Assembly (NCBI RefSeq): GCF_001429725.1
Contig: NZ_LMHV01000005.1
Span: 85,449-149,448 of the forward strand
DNA from: Rhizobium sp. Root708
GTDB taxonomy: Bacteria; Pseudomonadota; Alphaproteobacteria; Rhizobiales; Rhizobiaceae
Length of the DNA: 64,000 nucleotides
Direction: 5' to 3'
In this document: positions 19,949-27,865 of the stretch, in pieces
Position numbering within the stretch: the stretch's first letter is position 1
Layout of the letters: each line of letters starts with the position of its first letter
Notes under the pieces: model-generated
Databases searched by the model: none
What the model was told of the DNA's origin: nothing
The model's input: only the letters and a program-made list of their open reading frames with translations
Program-made: the position numbers and the translations under genes

Positions 19949-20253
19949 CTCGAACCAATCTGTTACTAATCGAAATGCTCGTCACGGCCGACGGCCGTTC
20001 CGCCGTTTTTGCGCGCAGCTCTGCGCACGCTGTCGGGATTTATTGTGCCCACCCAGGTATCTCAGCTCAATTACGTCTTTAGGGTATTGATCGCGTCTGA
20101 TCGTACAAAGAAAGAGTAGATTGATCGCTGAATTGTGCGAAGCAATACTTTCGGCAGCGGCGGAATATTTACGGCTTCACCAAACTGTTGCTCGAATTAT
20201 GCCGCCGGCGGCATCCGTGCCTTGTTTGTGTTCATAGTAAAAGTGAGAGGGCC
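19949..20253. other. Divergent intergenic region between PKS and NRPS
   Basis: A 305-bp non-coding control region from which both megasynthase genes are read outward. It holds an inverted repeat GCGCAG/CTGCGC near 20022-20035, two ATTGATCGC direct repeats (about 20086 and 20121) and the perfect palindrome at 20199-20214. I see no convincing sigma-70 boxes. No pathway regulator gene is adjacent. Confidence 0.6.
20199..20214. promoter_or_regulatory. Perfect 16-bp palindrome upstream of the NRPS
   Basis: ATGCCGCCGGCGGCAT is its own reverse complement and ends 39 bp before the NRPS start codon. Its position suits an operator, or a hairpin in the 5' leader. No matching regulator is encoded nearby. 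Confidence 0.45.
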
Positions 20254-23200
20254 ATGGCCAATTTCAAGTGTATTTTGATTGGGGATGGATTGTTACTCGC
20301 GCAATGTGGGGAAATGCTTGCCAATGCCGGCCATGAAATACTGGCGGTCGTCACGGCAAATCCCGCGGTTCGCAACTGGGCAAGCACCCGGACCACGCCT
20401 GTCATCGATCATGACAAGGACTACGGCGCGCGCCTTGCCGACCTCCACTTCGATTGGCTTTTCAGTATCAGCAACCTCAAGATCGTCCCTGAAGTCGCAT
20501 GGCGCAGCGCCAAGGCCGGCGCCGCCAATTTCCACGATGGTCCGCTTCCGGCCTACGCTGGCCTCAACACGCCATCGTGGGCGATCATGGCCGGCGAAAC
20601 GCGCCATGCCGTGACATGGCACGAAATTACCGCCGGTATCGACGAAGGCGCGATCTACGCCCAGCAGTTCTTCGATGTGGCTGAAGACGAGACGGCGTTG
20701 TCGCTCAATGCCAAGTGCTTCGAAGCCGGCATGACGGCGTTCCAGGGCCTTGTTCACGACATCGAGAATGCCGCCCTCAGACCGGCTCCCCAGGATTTCT
20801 CCACACGGATATATTATGGCCGTGAAAAACGGCCGCATGCGGCCGGCACTCTTTCATTCTATCGTTCTGCGGCCGACCTCGATCGACTTATTCGCGCGCT
20901 CGATTTCGGTGCGGATCGCGACAATACGCTGGTGACCGCAAAGGTTCGTGCCGGTGAACGCCTGCTTTCGGTTGCGCGTATCGAGGTTCTCGATACGCCC
21001 GTTCTGGATGCACCTGGCACCGTAATTTCCTGCGACGCAACAAGCGCGGTCATTGCTGCCGCCGACAGGGCTGTGCGTATCGAATTTGCCGATGAGGATC
21101 TGGATATTCGCCTGCTCCTCTGGAGCGGAATGGTGCTCGAAGAGCTGGACGCTGCCTTTGCGTCGACATTGTCGCACGCCGTCGAGGCGGCTGCCCGTCA
21201 CGAGAACTGGTTCCGCAAAGCGATCGCATCCGCCGCCGATGTCACCCTGCCGCAGATCAGCGGTTACATGCCGACGCGTGCGGCCGCAGCAGCCAGCCTT
21301 GATCTCGCGCTGCCGGAGCGGCTGACGCCCACCCGCGCTGTCGCGATCGTCTCTGCGTTTATCGGGCGCCTTTCGAAGCGCGAGGCGCTCAGCCTGGCAT
21401 TCGTTGACGATGGAGTTCGCGCCCTCTGCGATAGTTTTGCAGGCTATTTCGCAAATGCAGTCCCGGTTTCCGTTTCGGCATCGGCGGTCGCTTCCAAGGC
21501 GGAGTTCATCGACGGCGTTGAAGATGCCGTCAATCAGGTCGCCCGCCGTGGCGCCTATCCGCTCGATCTGACGCAGCGCTATCCGGGTTTGAAGCGACCG
21601 TATCTGACATTCGGTATCGACCTCTCCAGCCAACCATCGCCGACGGGTATCGATGGATGCGCACTGACTTTCGCCATCGGCGGGGGCAACGCCCGGCTGA
21701 TCTACGATCAAAACCGCATCGGTGACGACCAGGTTCAGCAGCTAGCCGAACGCTTCGCGGTATTCGCCGCAGCATTTGACGGCGCGCGTAGCCTCGCGGA
21801 GCTGCCGATCATGTCGGAACAGGAGCGTCACGAGGTTCTGTTCGGCTGGAACGACACGGCGCGTCCCTATGATCGCGACGCCTGTGTGCATGACCTGATC
21901 GAAAGACAGGTGCGTCTGACCCCCGATGCTGTGGCTCTAGCATTCCAATCGCATAGCCTGACCTATGCCGAGATGGATCGCTGGGCCGAGGCCGTCGCCG
22001 CGGTTCTTGTCGCGGAAGGCGTTGGACCCGATGTCCTGATCGGTCTCCATATGCCCCGTTCTGTGGAATTGGTCGTTGCTGCCTATGCTATTCACAAGGC
22101 AGGTGGCGCTTATGTTCCGCTCGATCCGGCCTTTCCCGCCGAACGCCTCGCCTACATGGTTCGCGATAGCGGCGTGAAGCTCGTGATGGGGCTTCGCGGC
22201 GCCGTCAACGACACTCTGCTCCAGGATTGCCGCGTTCTCTTCATCGATGATATCGCGGCGGCGGCCCCGACGAACGTTGTCCGGGATCGCAAGGTTCGAC
22301 CGGAGAACCTCGCCTACGTTATCTACACGTCGGGCTCGACCGGAAACCCGAAGGGTGTGATGGTCGAACACGGAAACGTCGTCAACTTCTTTGCTGGCAT
22401 GGATGACCGCATATCCTGCGACAGCGAGCGGCAGAACGTCTGGCTTGCCGTGACCAGCCTCTCGTTTGATATCTCCGTTCTGGAGCTCTTCTGGACATTG
22501 TCGCGAGGTTTCAAGGTCGTCATTCACGCTAGCGAAGTCAGTGCCGGTAAGAAGAGCGGTCGTGCCGCGAAATCGTCCAAGATATTGGATTTCGGCCTGT
22601 TTTATTGGGGCAACGACAGTGGCTCCCAGGCAAGCAAGTATGATCTGCTTTTACGCGGCGCAAAGTTCGCGGACCAGCATGGCTTCCAGGCCGTCTGGAC
22701 GCCGGAGCGGCATTTCCATGCATTCGGTGGGCCTTATCCGAACCCTGCCGTGACCGGGGCCGCGGTTGCGGCCGTGACCGAAAATGTGTCGATCCGCGCC
22801 GGTAGCTGCGTTCTGCCGTTGCACCATCCGCTGCGCGTGGCGGAGGAATGGGCTGTCGTCGACAATCTGAGCGGCGGCCGCGTCGCTGTCGCCTTCGCTT
22901 CCGGCTGGATGCCGGAGGACTTCGTTCTCCGGCCGGAGAACGCGCCGCCGCGCAACAAGGCGAGTATGGTCAACGATATCGAGGTCGTGCGGAAGCTGTG
23001 GCGCGGGGAAAGTGTCGAATACTCGTTCGGATCCGGCTCGGCTGCCGTCCTCACGCAGCCCCGGCCGGTCCAGAAAGAGCTGCCCGTCTGGTTGACGACG
23101 GCAGGCAATCCCGACACCTACCGGGAGGCTGCGCGTCTTGGCGCCAATGTGCTGACGCATCTGCTCGGTCAGTCGATCGACGAACTGGCGGAAAAGATCC

Positions 23201-24849
23201 GAATTTATCGCGAGACGCTTGTCGAGTGCGGCCGCAATCCTGATGACCACAAGGTCACCCTCATGCTGCACACGCTGCTGGGCGAAAATCGCGAGGAGGT
23301 GCGCAACCTCGCACGCGAACCGATGAAAGCCTACCTCAAGAGTGCGGCGGCCCTGATCAAGCAATATGCCTGGGCCTTCCCCGCGTTCAAGAAGCCCCAA
23401 GGTCTGGCGACGCCAGCCGATATCGACCTGCAATCGCTATCGGCCGAGGAGCTGGATGCGATCTTGGAATTCGCGTTCCTGCGCTACTTCGAGGACAGCG
23501 GTCTGTTTGGCACCATCGAGGACGCCCATGTCAGGCTTGCACAAGCGTCAGCCGCCGGCGTCGACGAAATTGCTTGCCTGATCGACTTCGGCGTCGAGGA
23601 CGTTGTCGTTCTCGACCGGTTGCAACCGCTTGCCCAGCTGGTCGAGGAAAACCGTCACCCGGTCGTCGAGCCGCTTGCGGCGATCGGCTTTGCCGAAGAA
23701 GTCCGCCGACATGGGGTGACGCACTTCCAATGCACGCCGTCCATGGCTCGCATGTTCATGATTTCAGACGAAGATCGCCGGGCATTCGCCGGTCTCTCGC
23801 AGATCTTTATCGGTGGCGAGGCATTGCATGGCTCGCTTCTCGAAGAGATCGCTCGCGAGACGACCGCGTCGGTGACGAATATGTATGGCCCGACGGAGAC
23901 GACGATCTGGTCGGCGACCTGCCGTGCGCAGCCCACCGACGGCATCGTTCCGTTGGGCGAGCCTATCGCGAACACCCAACTCTATGTGCTTGACGCGAAC
24001 CTCAATCCGGTTCCGCTTGGCGCCGATGGCGAACTCTTTATCGGTGGCGATGGGGTAACCCGGGGCTATCTGAACAGGCCGGAACTGACGGCCGACCGGT
24101 TCCTGCCGAATCCCTTTGCCGAAGGGCGGATCTACCGCACAGGCGACGTCGTTTCCATGACGGCGCAGCGAGAGTTGTTGTTCCTCGGACGCGTTGATCA
24201 CCAGGTCAAGGTCCGCGGTTATCGCATCGAGCTAGGCGAGATAGAGGCCTGCGCGAACGCATTTGCCGGCGTCGAGGAAACAGTTGTTCTCGCCCGCGAA
24301 GATCAGCCGGGGGACGTCCGGATTGTCGCCTACATCCGCACGACTGCTGTCGGAGCCGATGAAAAGGAACTGACCGCATATCTCACGACCAAGTTGCCGG
24401 ACTATATGGTTCCGAGCCATATCGTCCACATGGATGCATTCCCGCTGACGCCGAACGCAAAGGTCGATCGGGGCAAGCTTCCCGCGCCGAATGCGCAGGT
24501 CGCACGCGTTTCGGAGGCGGCCTTCGTGGCTCCAGCGGACGCTTTGCAGACATCGATTGCCGATGCCTTCAAACGTGTGCTCGGGGTAGAGCGCGTCGGC
24601 ATTGCCGATAACTTCTTTGCGCTTGGTGGCCACTCGCTTCTTGCCGTTCAGGTTCACCGCGATCTTAAGGCATCGATCGCACCTGATCTGGCGATTACCG
24701 ACCTGTTCCGGTTCCCGACCGTCGGGCAGCTCGCGGAGTTCATTGCCGATCGTGGCAAGAGCGAGCAGCATCTGGCGAAGGTCGCGGACCGCGCCGCGAT
24801 GCGACGTAACGCGATGGGTGAAAGACGTCGCGAGTTCCAGCGAAGCTAA
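20254..24849 (+). CDS. NRPS: formyltransferase - condensation relic - adenylation with embedded luciferase-like monooxygenase - PCP
   Basis: A 1531-aa single-module NRPS. The N-terminus is a Fmt/LgrA-like formyltransferase with catalytic Asn92, His94 and Asp130 (NFHDGPLP, GIDEGAI). Residues about 335-530 resemble the C-terminal half of a condensation domain but lack HHxxxDG. The A domain runs from about 540 to 1400. A3 is TSGSTG at 692, A5 is YGPTE near 1210 and A8 is near 1319. A flavin luciferase-like monooxygenase (about 776-1115) is inserted between A4 and A5. The PCP Ser is 1461 (GGHSL). There is no TE. My hand-read specificity code is D-I-L-Q-F-G-M-I-W-K, 8 of 10 identical to the classical glycine code, so glycine is predicted. 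A glycine A domain with an integrated monooxygenase is known from myxothiazol-type MtaG. I chose ATG 20254 (GAGAGG upstream) over a longer frame because it starts directly at the formyltransferase fold. Confidence 0.94.
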   Translation: MANFKCILIGDGLLLAQCGEMLANAGHEILAVVTANPAVRNWASTRTTPVIDHDKDYGARLADLHFDWLFSISNLKIVPEVAWRSAKAGAANFHDGPLPAYAGLNTPSWAIMAGETRHAVTWHEITAGIDEGAIYAQQFFDVAEDETALSLNAKCFEAGMTAFQGLVHDIENAALRPAPQDFSTRIYYGREKRPHAAGTLSFYRSAADLDRLIRALDFGADRDNTLVTAKVRAGERLLSVARIEVLDTPVLDAPGTVISCDATSAVIAAADRAVRIEFADEDLDIRLLLWSGMVLEELDAAFASTLSHAVEAAARHENWFRKAIASAADVTLPQISGYMPTRAAAAASLDLALPERLTPTRAVAIVSAFIGRLSKREALSLAFVDDGVRALCDSFAGYFANAVPVSVSASAVASKAEFIDGVEDAVNQVARRGAYPLDLTQRYPGLKRPYLTFGIDLSSQPSPTGIDGCALTFAIGGGNARLIYDQNRIGDDQVQQLAERFAVFAAAFDGARSLAELPIMSEQERHEVLFGWNDTARPYDRDACVHDLIERQVRLTPDAVALAFQSHSLTYAEMDRWAEAVAAVLVAEGVGPDVLIGLHMPRSVELVVAAYAIHKAGGAYVPLDPAFPAERLAYMVRDSGVKLVMGLRGAVNDTLLQDCRVLFIDDIAAAAPTNVVRDRKVRPENLAYVIYTSGSTGNPKGVMVEHGNVVNFFAGMDDRISCDSERQNVWLAVTSLSFDISVLELFWTLSRGFKVVIHASEVSAGKKSGRAAKSSKILDFGLFYWGNDSGSQASKYDLLLRGAKFADQHGFQAVWTPERHFHAFGGPYPNPAVTGAAVAAVTENVSIRAGSCVLPLHHPLRVAEEWAVVDNLSGGRVAVAFASGWMPEDFVLRPENAPPRNKASMVNDIEVVRKLWRGESVEYSFGSGSAAVLTQPRPVQKELPVWLTTAGNPDTYREAARLGANVLTHLLGQSIDELAEKIRIYRETLVECGRNPDDHKVTLMLHTLLGENREEVRNLAREPMKAYLKSAAALIKQYAWAFPAFKKPQGLATPADIDLQSLSAEELDAILEFAFLRYFEDSGLFGTIEDAHVRLAQASAAGVDEIACLIDFGVEDVVVLDRLQPLAQLVEENRHPVVEPLAAIGFAEEVRRHGVTHFQCTPSMARMFMISDEDRRAFAGLSQIFIGGEALHGSLLEEIARETTASVTNMYGPTETTIWSATCRAQPTDGIVPLGEPIANTQLYVLDANLNPVPLGADGELFIGGDGVTRGYLNRPELTADRFLPNPFAEGRIYRTGDVVSMTAQRELLFLGRVDHQVKVRGYRIELGEIEACANAFAGVEETVVLAREDQPGDVRIVAYIRTTAVGADEKELTAYLTTKLPDYMVPSHIVHMDAFPLTPNAKVDRGKLPAPNAQVARVSEAAFVAPADALQTSIADAFKRVLGVERVGIADNFFALGGHSLLAVQVHRDLKASIAPDLAITDLFRFPTVGQLAEFIADRGKSEQHLAKVADRAAMRRNAMGERRREFQRS

Positions 24850-24860
24850 AGGGCGTCGGA

Positions 24861-25514
24861 ATGCTTTTCGATGGCCTGCTGGACGCCAGGATAGCAGTCG
24901 CGGAGTCTTCAATCGGCTCCGCGATCTCAGTTCTTATGCCGGAAGAGATGGTCGCCATGCGTGGCGCCGTTCCGTCTCGCCAAAACGAGTTCGCGGCGGG
25001 ACGTCATTGCGCTCGTGTTGCGATGGCGGAGCTCGGTAGACATGCCCTTGCGATTCCGATGGGCAGCGATCGAGCGCCGATCTGGCCCGATGGGCTGGTT
25101 GGCAGCATCAGCCATTGCGGCTCATGGTGCGCCGCAGCTGTGGGCCGTGTCGCTGAGGGGTTCGCGGCAATCGGCATCGATATCGAAGCAGCAAGGCCGC
25201 TTGACATTGAACTTGCTGAAGAGATTTGCACCGATGGCGAACGGGAATGGCTGACGAAAATGCCGGAAGCCGATCGTGGAGCGCTGCTGGCGGCCATATT
25301 CAGCGCCAAGGAAGCAACCTACAAATGCCAGTACGCCTTGACCGGCAAGCTGGTCGATTTCCAGGCTATATCCATAGAGTTCGACCTGGCCCACGGCCGT
25401 TTTCAGGCTCGGTTCGAGACCGACGTTCTGCCCTATAGAGTAAGAGACACCTTGCCCGGCACCATCAGGCTCGGTGCGGAGCACATTACGACAGCCGTCG
25501 TCGTTCAGCGGTGA
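24861..25514 (+). CDS. 4'-phosphopantetheinyl transferase (Sfp/EntD type)
   Basis: A 217-aa enzyme that transfers phosphopantetheine from CoA to the carrier-protein serine, activating the PCP and ACP of the neighbouring synthases. The EntD-like motifs are present: GSISHC (about residues 74-79), GIDIE (about 101-105) and FSAKEATYK (about 148-156), which supply the Mg2+/CoA ligands. It starts 11 bp after the NRPS stop and is surely co-transcribed with it. It converges on the WecG-type gene with a 9-bp gap. Being locus-borne, it is probably dedicated to this pathway, though it could also serve other carrier proteins in the cell. Confidence 0.95.
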   Translation: MLFDGLLDARIAVAESSIGSAISVLMPEEMVAMRGAVPSRQNEFAAGRHCARVAMAELGRHALAIPMGSDRAPIWPDGLVGSISHCGSWCAAAVGRVAEGFAAIGIDIEAARPLDIELAEEICTDGEREWLTKMPEADRGALLAAIFSAKEATYKCQYALTGKLVDFQAISIEFDLAHGRFQARFETDVLPYRVRDTLPGTIRLGAEHITTAVVVQR

Positions 25515-25523
25515 CCATCGCCT

Positions 25524-26318
25524 TCAGGCGTGGCGCTGCATCCGGCTCAACAATTCCCTGAGAAAAAGATGCGCCAACGGCGGTACCGCGAAAACATAGC
25601 GCCGCCACAAACGCTTCGGATCCGATCCAAGCCGATGAACCCATTCCAGTCCGGCGTGCCGCATCCAGAGGGGCGCGCGCTTCTTGGTGCCGATCAGGAA
25701 CTCGAGCGATGCGCCGATGCACAGGCCGATGCCGGATGCGTCTGGCCTCTGGGCAAGCGCGTGGGCGATCTTTTCGGACTGTGGCGATCCGATTGCTATA
25801 AATATGAAACGGGCGGGTTCCGCCGCGATGAAGTCGACACAGGCCTGCAGTGCCACCGGATTGTTGATGACGCCTTTCGGCGGTACGTGGGCGCGAAAAC
25901 GGATATTCGGATAGGCGACTTCCAATTGCCCTACGATGGCGGTGTCGGCCGCGATCAACGTAATGAGATCGCCATCCTTTATCACGCTCTTGAAAAGCCG
26001 GGCCGTCAAATCCGATCCCGTCACCAGCGGCAGGTTGAGCGAAACGGCATGCGCGAGCGTGGAGATCGGGCGGCTGTCGCACAAGGAAATCCAGGCGTCA
26101 TCGTAGCACTGCGCCAGAAGGCGATCGCCGCTCAGACGTACAACATGGTCGACATTCGGGGTGACCACATAGCGGAACCTCGTTTGAACCTCGCTGGTCT
26201 CAACAAGGTCGATAGCAGCATCCTGAGCCAGGCCGTCGAACGGCGCCCCAAGAAAATAGTGGCGCGCATGAAGCCCGGAGTAATCCTTGCCGCCTGAGGG
26301 CATTGGCGTTGCTGGCAT
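25524..26318 (-). CDS. WecG/TagA/CpsF family glycosyltransferase
   Basis: A 264-aa GT26-family enzyme, typically adding N-acetylmannosaminuronate or N-acetylmannosamine to a lipid-linked GlcNAc at the inner membrane. Recognisable parts are VVTPNVDHVVRL (about residues 37-48), CDSRPIS, the GSD and AADT segments and FIAIGSPQSEKIA (about 165-177), with the C-terminal GLEWVHRL motif (about 220). The start is ATG 26318 with AAGGGA 5 nt upstream; a longer reading would use a TTG inside that Shine-Dalgarno region. It is divergent from the GT2 gene and likely acts on the polysaccharide exported by the nearby Wzx/Wzy proteins. Confidence 0.9.
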   Translation of the reverse strand: MPATPMPSGGKDYSGLHARHYFLGAPFDGLAQDAAIDLVETSEVQTRFRYVVTPNVDHVVRLSGDRLLAQCYDDAWISLCDSRPISTLAHAVSLNLPLVTGSDLTARLFKSVIKDGDLITLIAADTAIVGQLEVAYPNIRFRAHVPPKGVINNPVALQACVDFIAAEPARFIFIAIGSPQSEKIAHALAQRPDASGIGLCIGASLEFLIGTKKRAPLWMRHAGLEWVHRLGSDPKRLWRRYVFAVPPLAHLFLRELLSRMQRHA

Positions 26319-26495
26319 GAAAATCCCTTGCAAATGAACGCACGCCGGCCTTTTCGCGCACGGCTACGCGGCGAGATGACAGACTTCTGTTTTATTTGGT
26401 GTTTCCAGACTATTGGATTGTGCTGTCAGTGCAATTGACCGACCGTCAGCAATTGGAAGTAAATGAGGTGGCGGTTGCTGTGTTCACGACTGGGT

Positions 26496-26509
26496 ATATC
26501 GCCCGATAT
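26496..26509. promoter_or_regulatory. Inverted repeat ATATCG-CC-CGATAT in the divergent glycosyltransferase region
   Basis: A perfect 6-bp dyad with a 2-bp centre lies between the divergent wecG-like and GT2 genes, about 100 bp before the GT2 start. It could be an operator controlling the polysaccharide genes. There is no other evidence. Confidence 0.25.
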
Positions 26510-26610
26510 CATCACAAAGCATTACGTGACAGCGTCAGGGATATTTGTGCACTCTATGCTATGAAGGCGGTAGATGCTTCCGCGCGTTGTGAGTTGAGAG
26601 GGGCAATACT

Positions 26611-27807
26611 ATGATTGGAATGGCAGTACTGTACGTTTCGGCAACATTGGCTGTTATTGTTTCGATTCCCGTTCTAATCTTCGCTTTCGAATGTATTGTT
26701 GGGAGCTTGCCGTCAAAGCCGCGGCCAAGCCGTGGGATTACCATACGCCCTCCCGTCGCCGTGCTGATGGCGGCCCACAACGAGAGCCTTGAAATTGCCG
26801 AGGCGCTGAAGAGCATCAAGGCGCAGATGCGCGAAGGCGATCGCCTCGTCGTTGTTGCCGACAATTGCACAGACGATACCGCCGAAATCGCACGCGGGAT
26901 CGGCGCGGAAGTTGTCGAGCGCTTTGATAATGAACTGCGCGCCAAGGGATATGCCGTGGATTTCGGCGTGTCCTACCTGCGCCAGTCACCGCTTCCGGTC
27001 ATGGTCATCATCGACGCGGATTGCAAACTGGGTGAGGGCGCGCTCGATCGCCTCGTGGCCGATGCGTTTGCAAAGCAGCGGCCGATTCAGGGGCGCTATG
27101 TGCTGTTTGCGCCAGCGGGATCGGGAATTCATCTCGCCGTCGCGCAGTTTTCTTTTCATCTCAAGAACCATGTCCGCCTTCGCGGTCTGACGCGGCTCGG
27201 ACTTCCTTGCCTGCTGACAGGCTCGGGCATGGCCTTCCCATGGGCGCTGCTTGAAAAGGTCGATCTCGCAACCGGTCACCTTTCCGAGGACACCAAGCTT
27301 GGGCTGGATCTCGCCAAGGTGGGACACAGCCCGACCTTCTGCGAAGACGCCTTGATCGCCAGCCTGTTTCCCTACACGGCCTCGGGCGAGCTGCAGCAGC
27401 GTCGCCGTTGGGAAGGCGGCCATCTCCGGATGCTGCGCAAATCGCTGCGTGAACTGCTGCGCCCATCGACATGGATGAATGGTGGCTACCTGACGCTCGT
27501 GCTCGATATCGCCGTTCCGCCGCTTACCTTGCTCTTCACCATCGTCACCGGATTGCTGATCGCCGGGGCGGCGCTTGCGATGGCCGGGCTTGGGTATTTC
27601 GCACTCTTCGTAGCGATCGTGGATATCGCCCTGTTGCTGACAGCCCTTGTTGCCACCTGGTACGCACACGGCAGGGACGTGCTTCCGGCGCGCAACCTTT
27701 TTGCCATTCCGCGCTACGCGGCGGTGAAATTCATGCTGTATCCGCGTATGCTGTGGGCAGGCCACCCACGGTTCTGGATCAGAACCGATCGCGCGCGTCG
27801 CGGCTGA
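26611..27807 (+). CDS. Membrane-bound family 2 glycosyltransferase
   Basis: A processive-type GT2 of 398 aa. An N-terminal membrane helix (about residues 4-26) is followed by the catalytic domain, with AAHNES (near 53), DNCTDDT (near 90), the metal-binding D-A-D (IIDADC, near 137), TGSGMAFP, the general-base SEDTKLG and the Q-x-x-R-W-type motif QQRRRWEGG. Three C-terminal helices follow. It would extend a polysaccharide repeat unit at the inner membrane. The start ATG 26611 follows GAGAGGGG. The polymerase gene begins 58 bp downstream on the same strand, so the two are probably one operon. Confidence 0.92.
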   Translation: MIGMAVLYVSATLAVIVSIPVLIFAFECIVGSLPSKPRPSRGITIRPPVAVLMAAHNESLEIAEALKSIKAQMREGDRLVVVADNCTDDTAEIARGIGAEVVERFDNELRAKGYAVDFGVSYLRQSPLPVMVIIDADCKLGEGALDRLVADAFAKQRPIQGRYVLFAPAGSGIHLAVAQFSFHLKNHVRLRGLTRLGLPCLLTGSGMAFPWALLEKVDLATGHLSEDTKLGLDLAKVGHSPTFCEDALIASLFPYTASGELQQRRRWEGGHLRMLRKSLRELLRPSTWMNGGYLTLVLDIAVPPLTLLFTIVTGLLIAGAALAMAGLGYFALFVAIVDIALLLTALVATWYAHGRDVLPARNLFAIPRYAAVKFMLYPRMLWAGHPRFWIRTDRARRG

Positions 27808-27865
27808 GTTCTGGCTTCCCGCGGGTAAGGTCGTAAAGAGTTGTTGCAGTTGAAGGGGCCGCGGA

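Noticed and set aside
20188..20253. N-terminal extension of the NRPS frame upstream of 20254
   Set aside because: It begins at a non-ATG codon (TTG), runs through the perfect palindrome and precedes the natural start of the formyltransferase fold. ATG 20254 has a GAGAGG site.
21250..21840. Functional condensation domain in the NRPS
   Set aside because: Only the C-terminal half is recognisable and HHxxxDG is absent, so it is called a relic.
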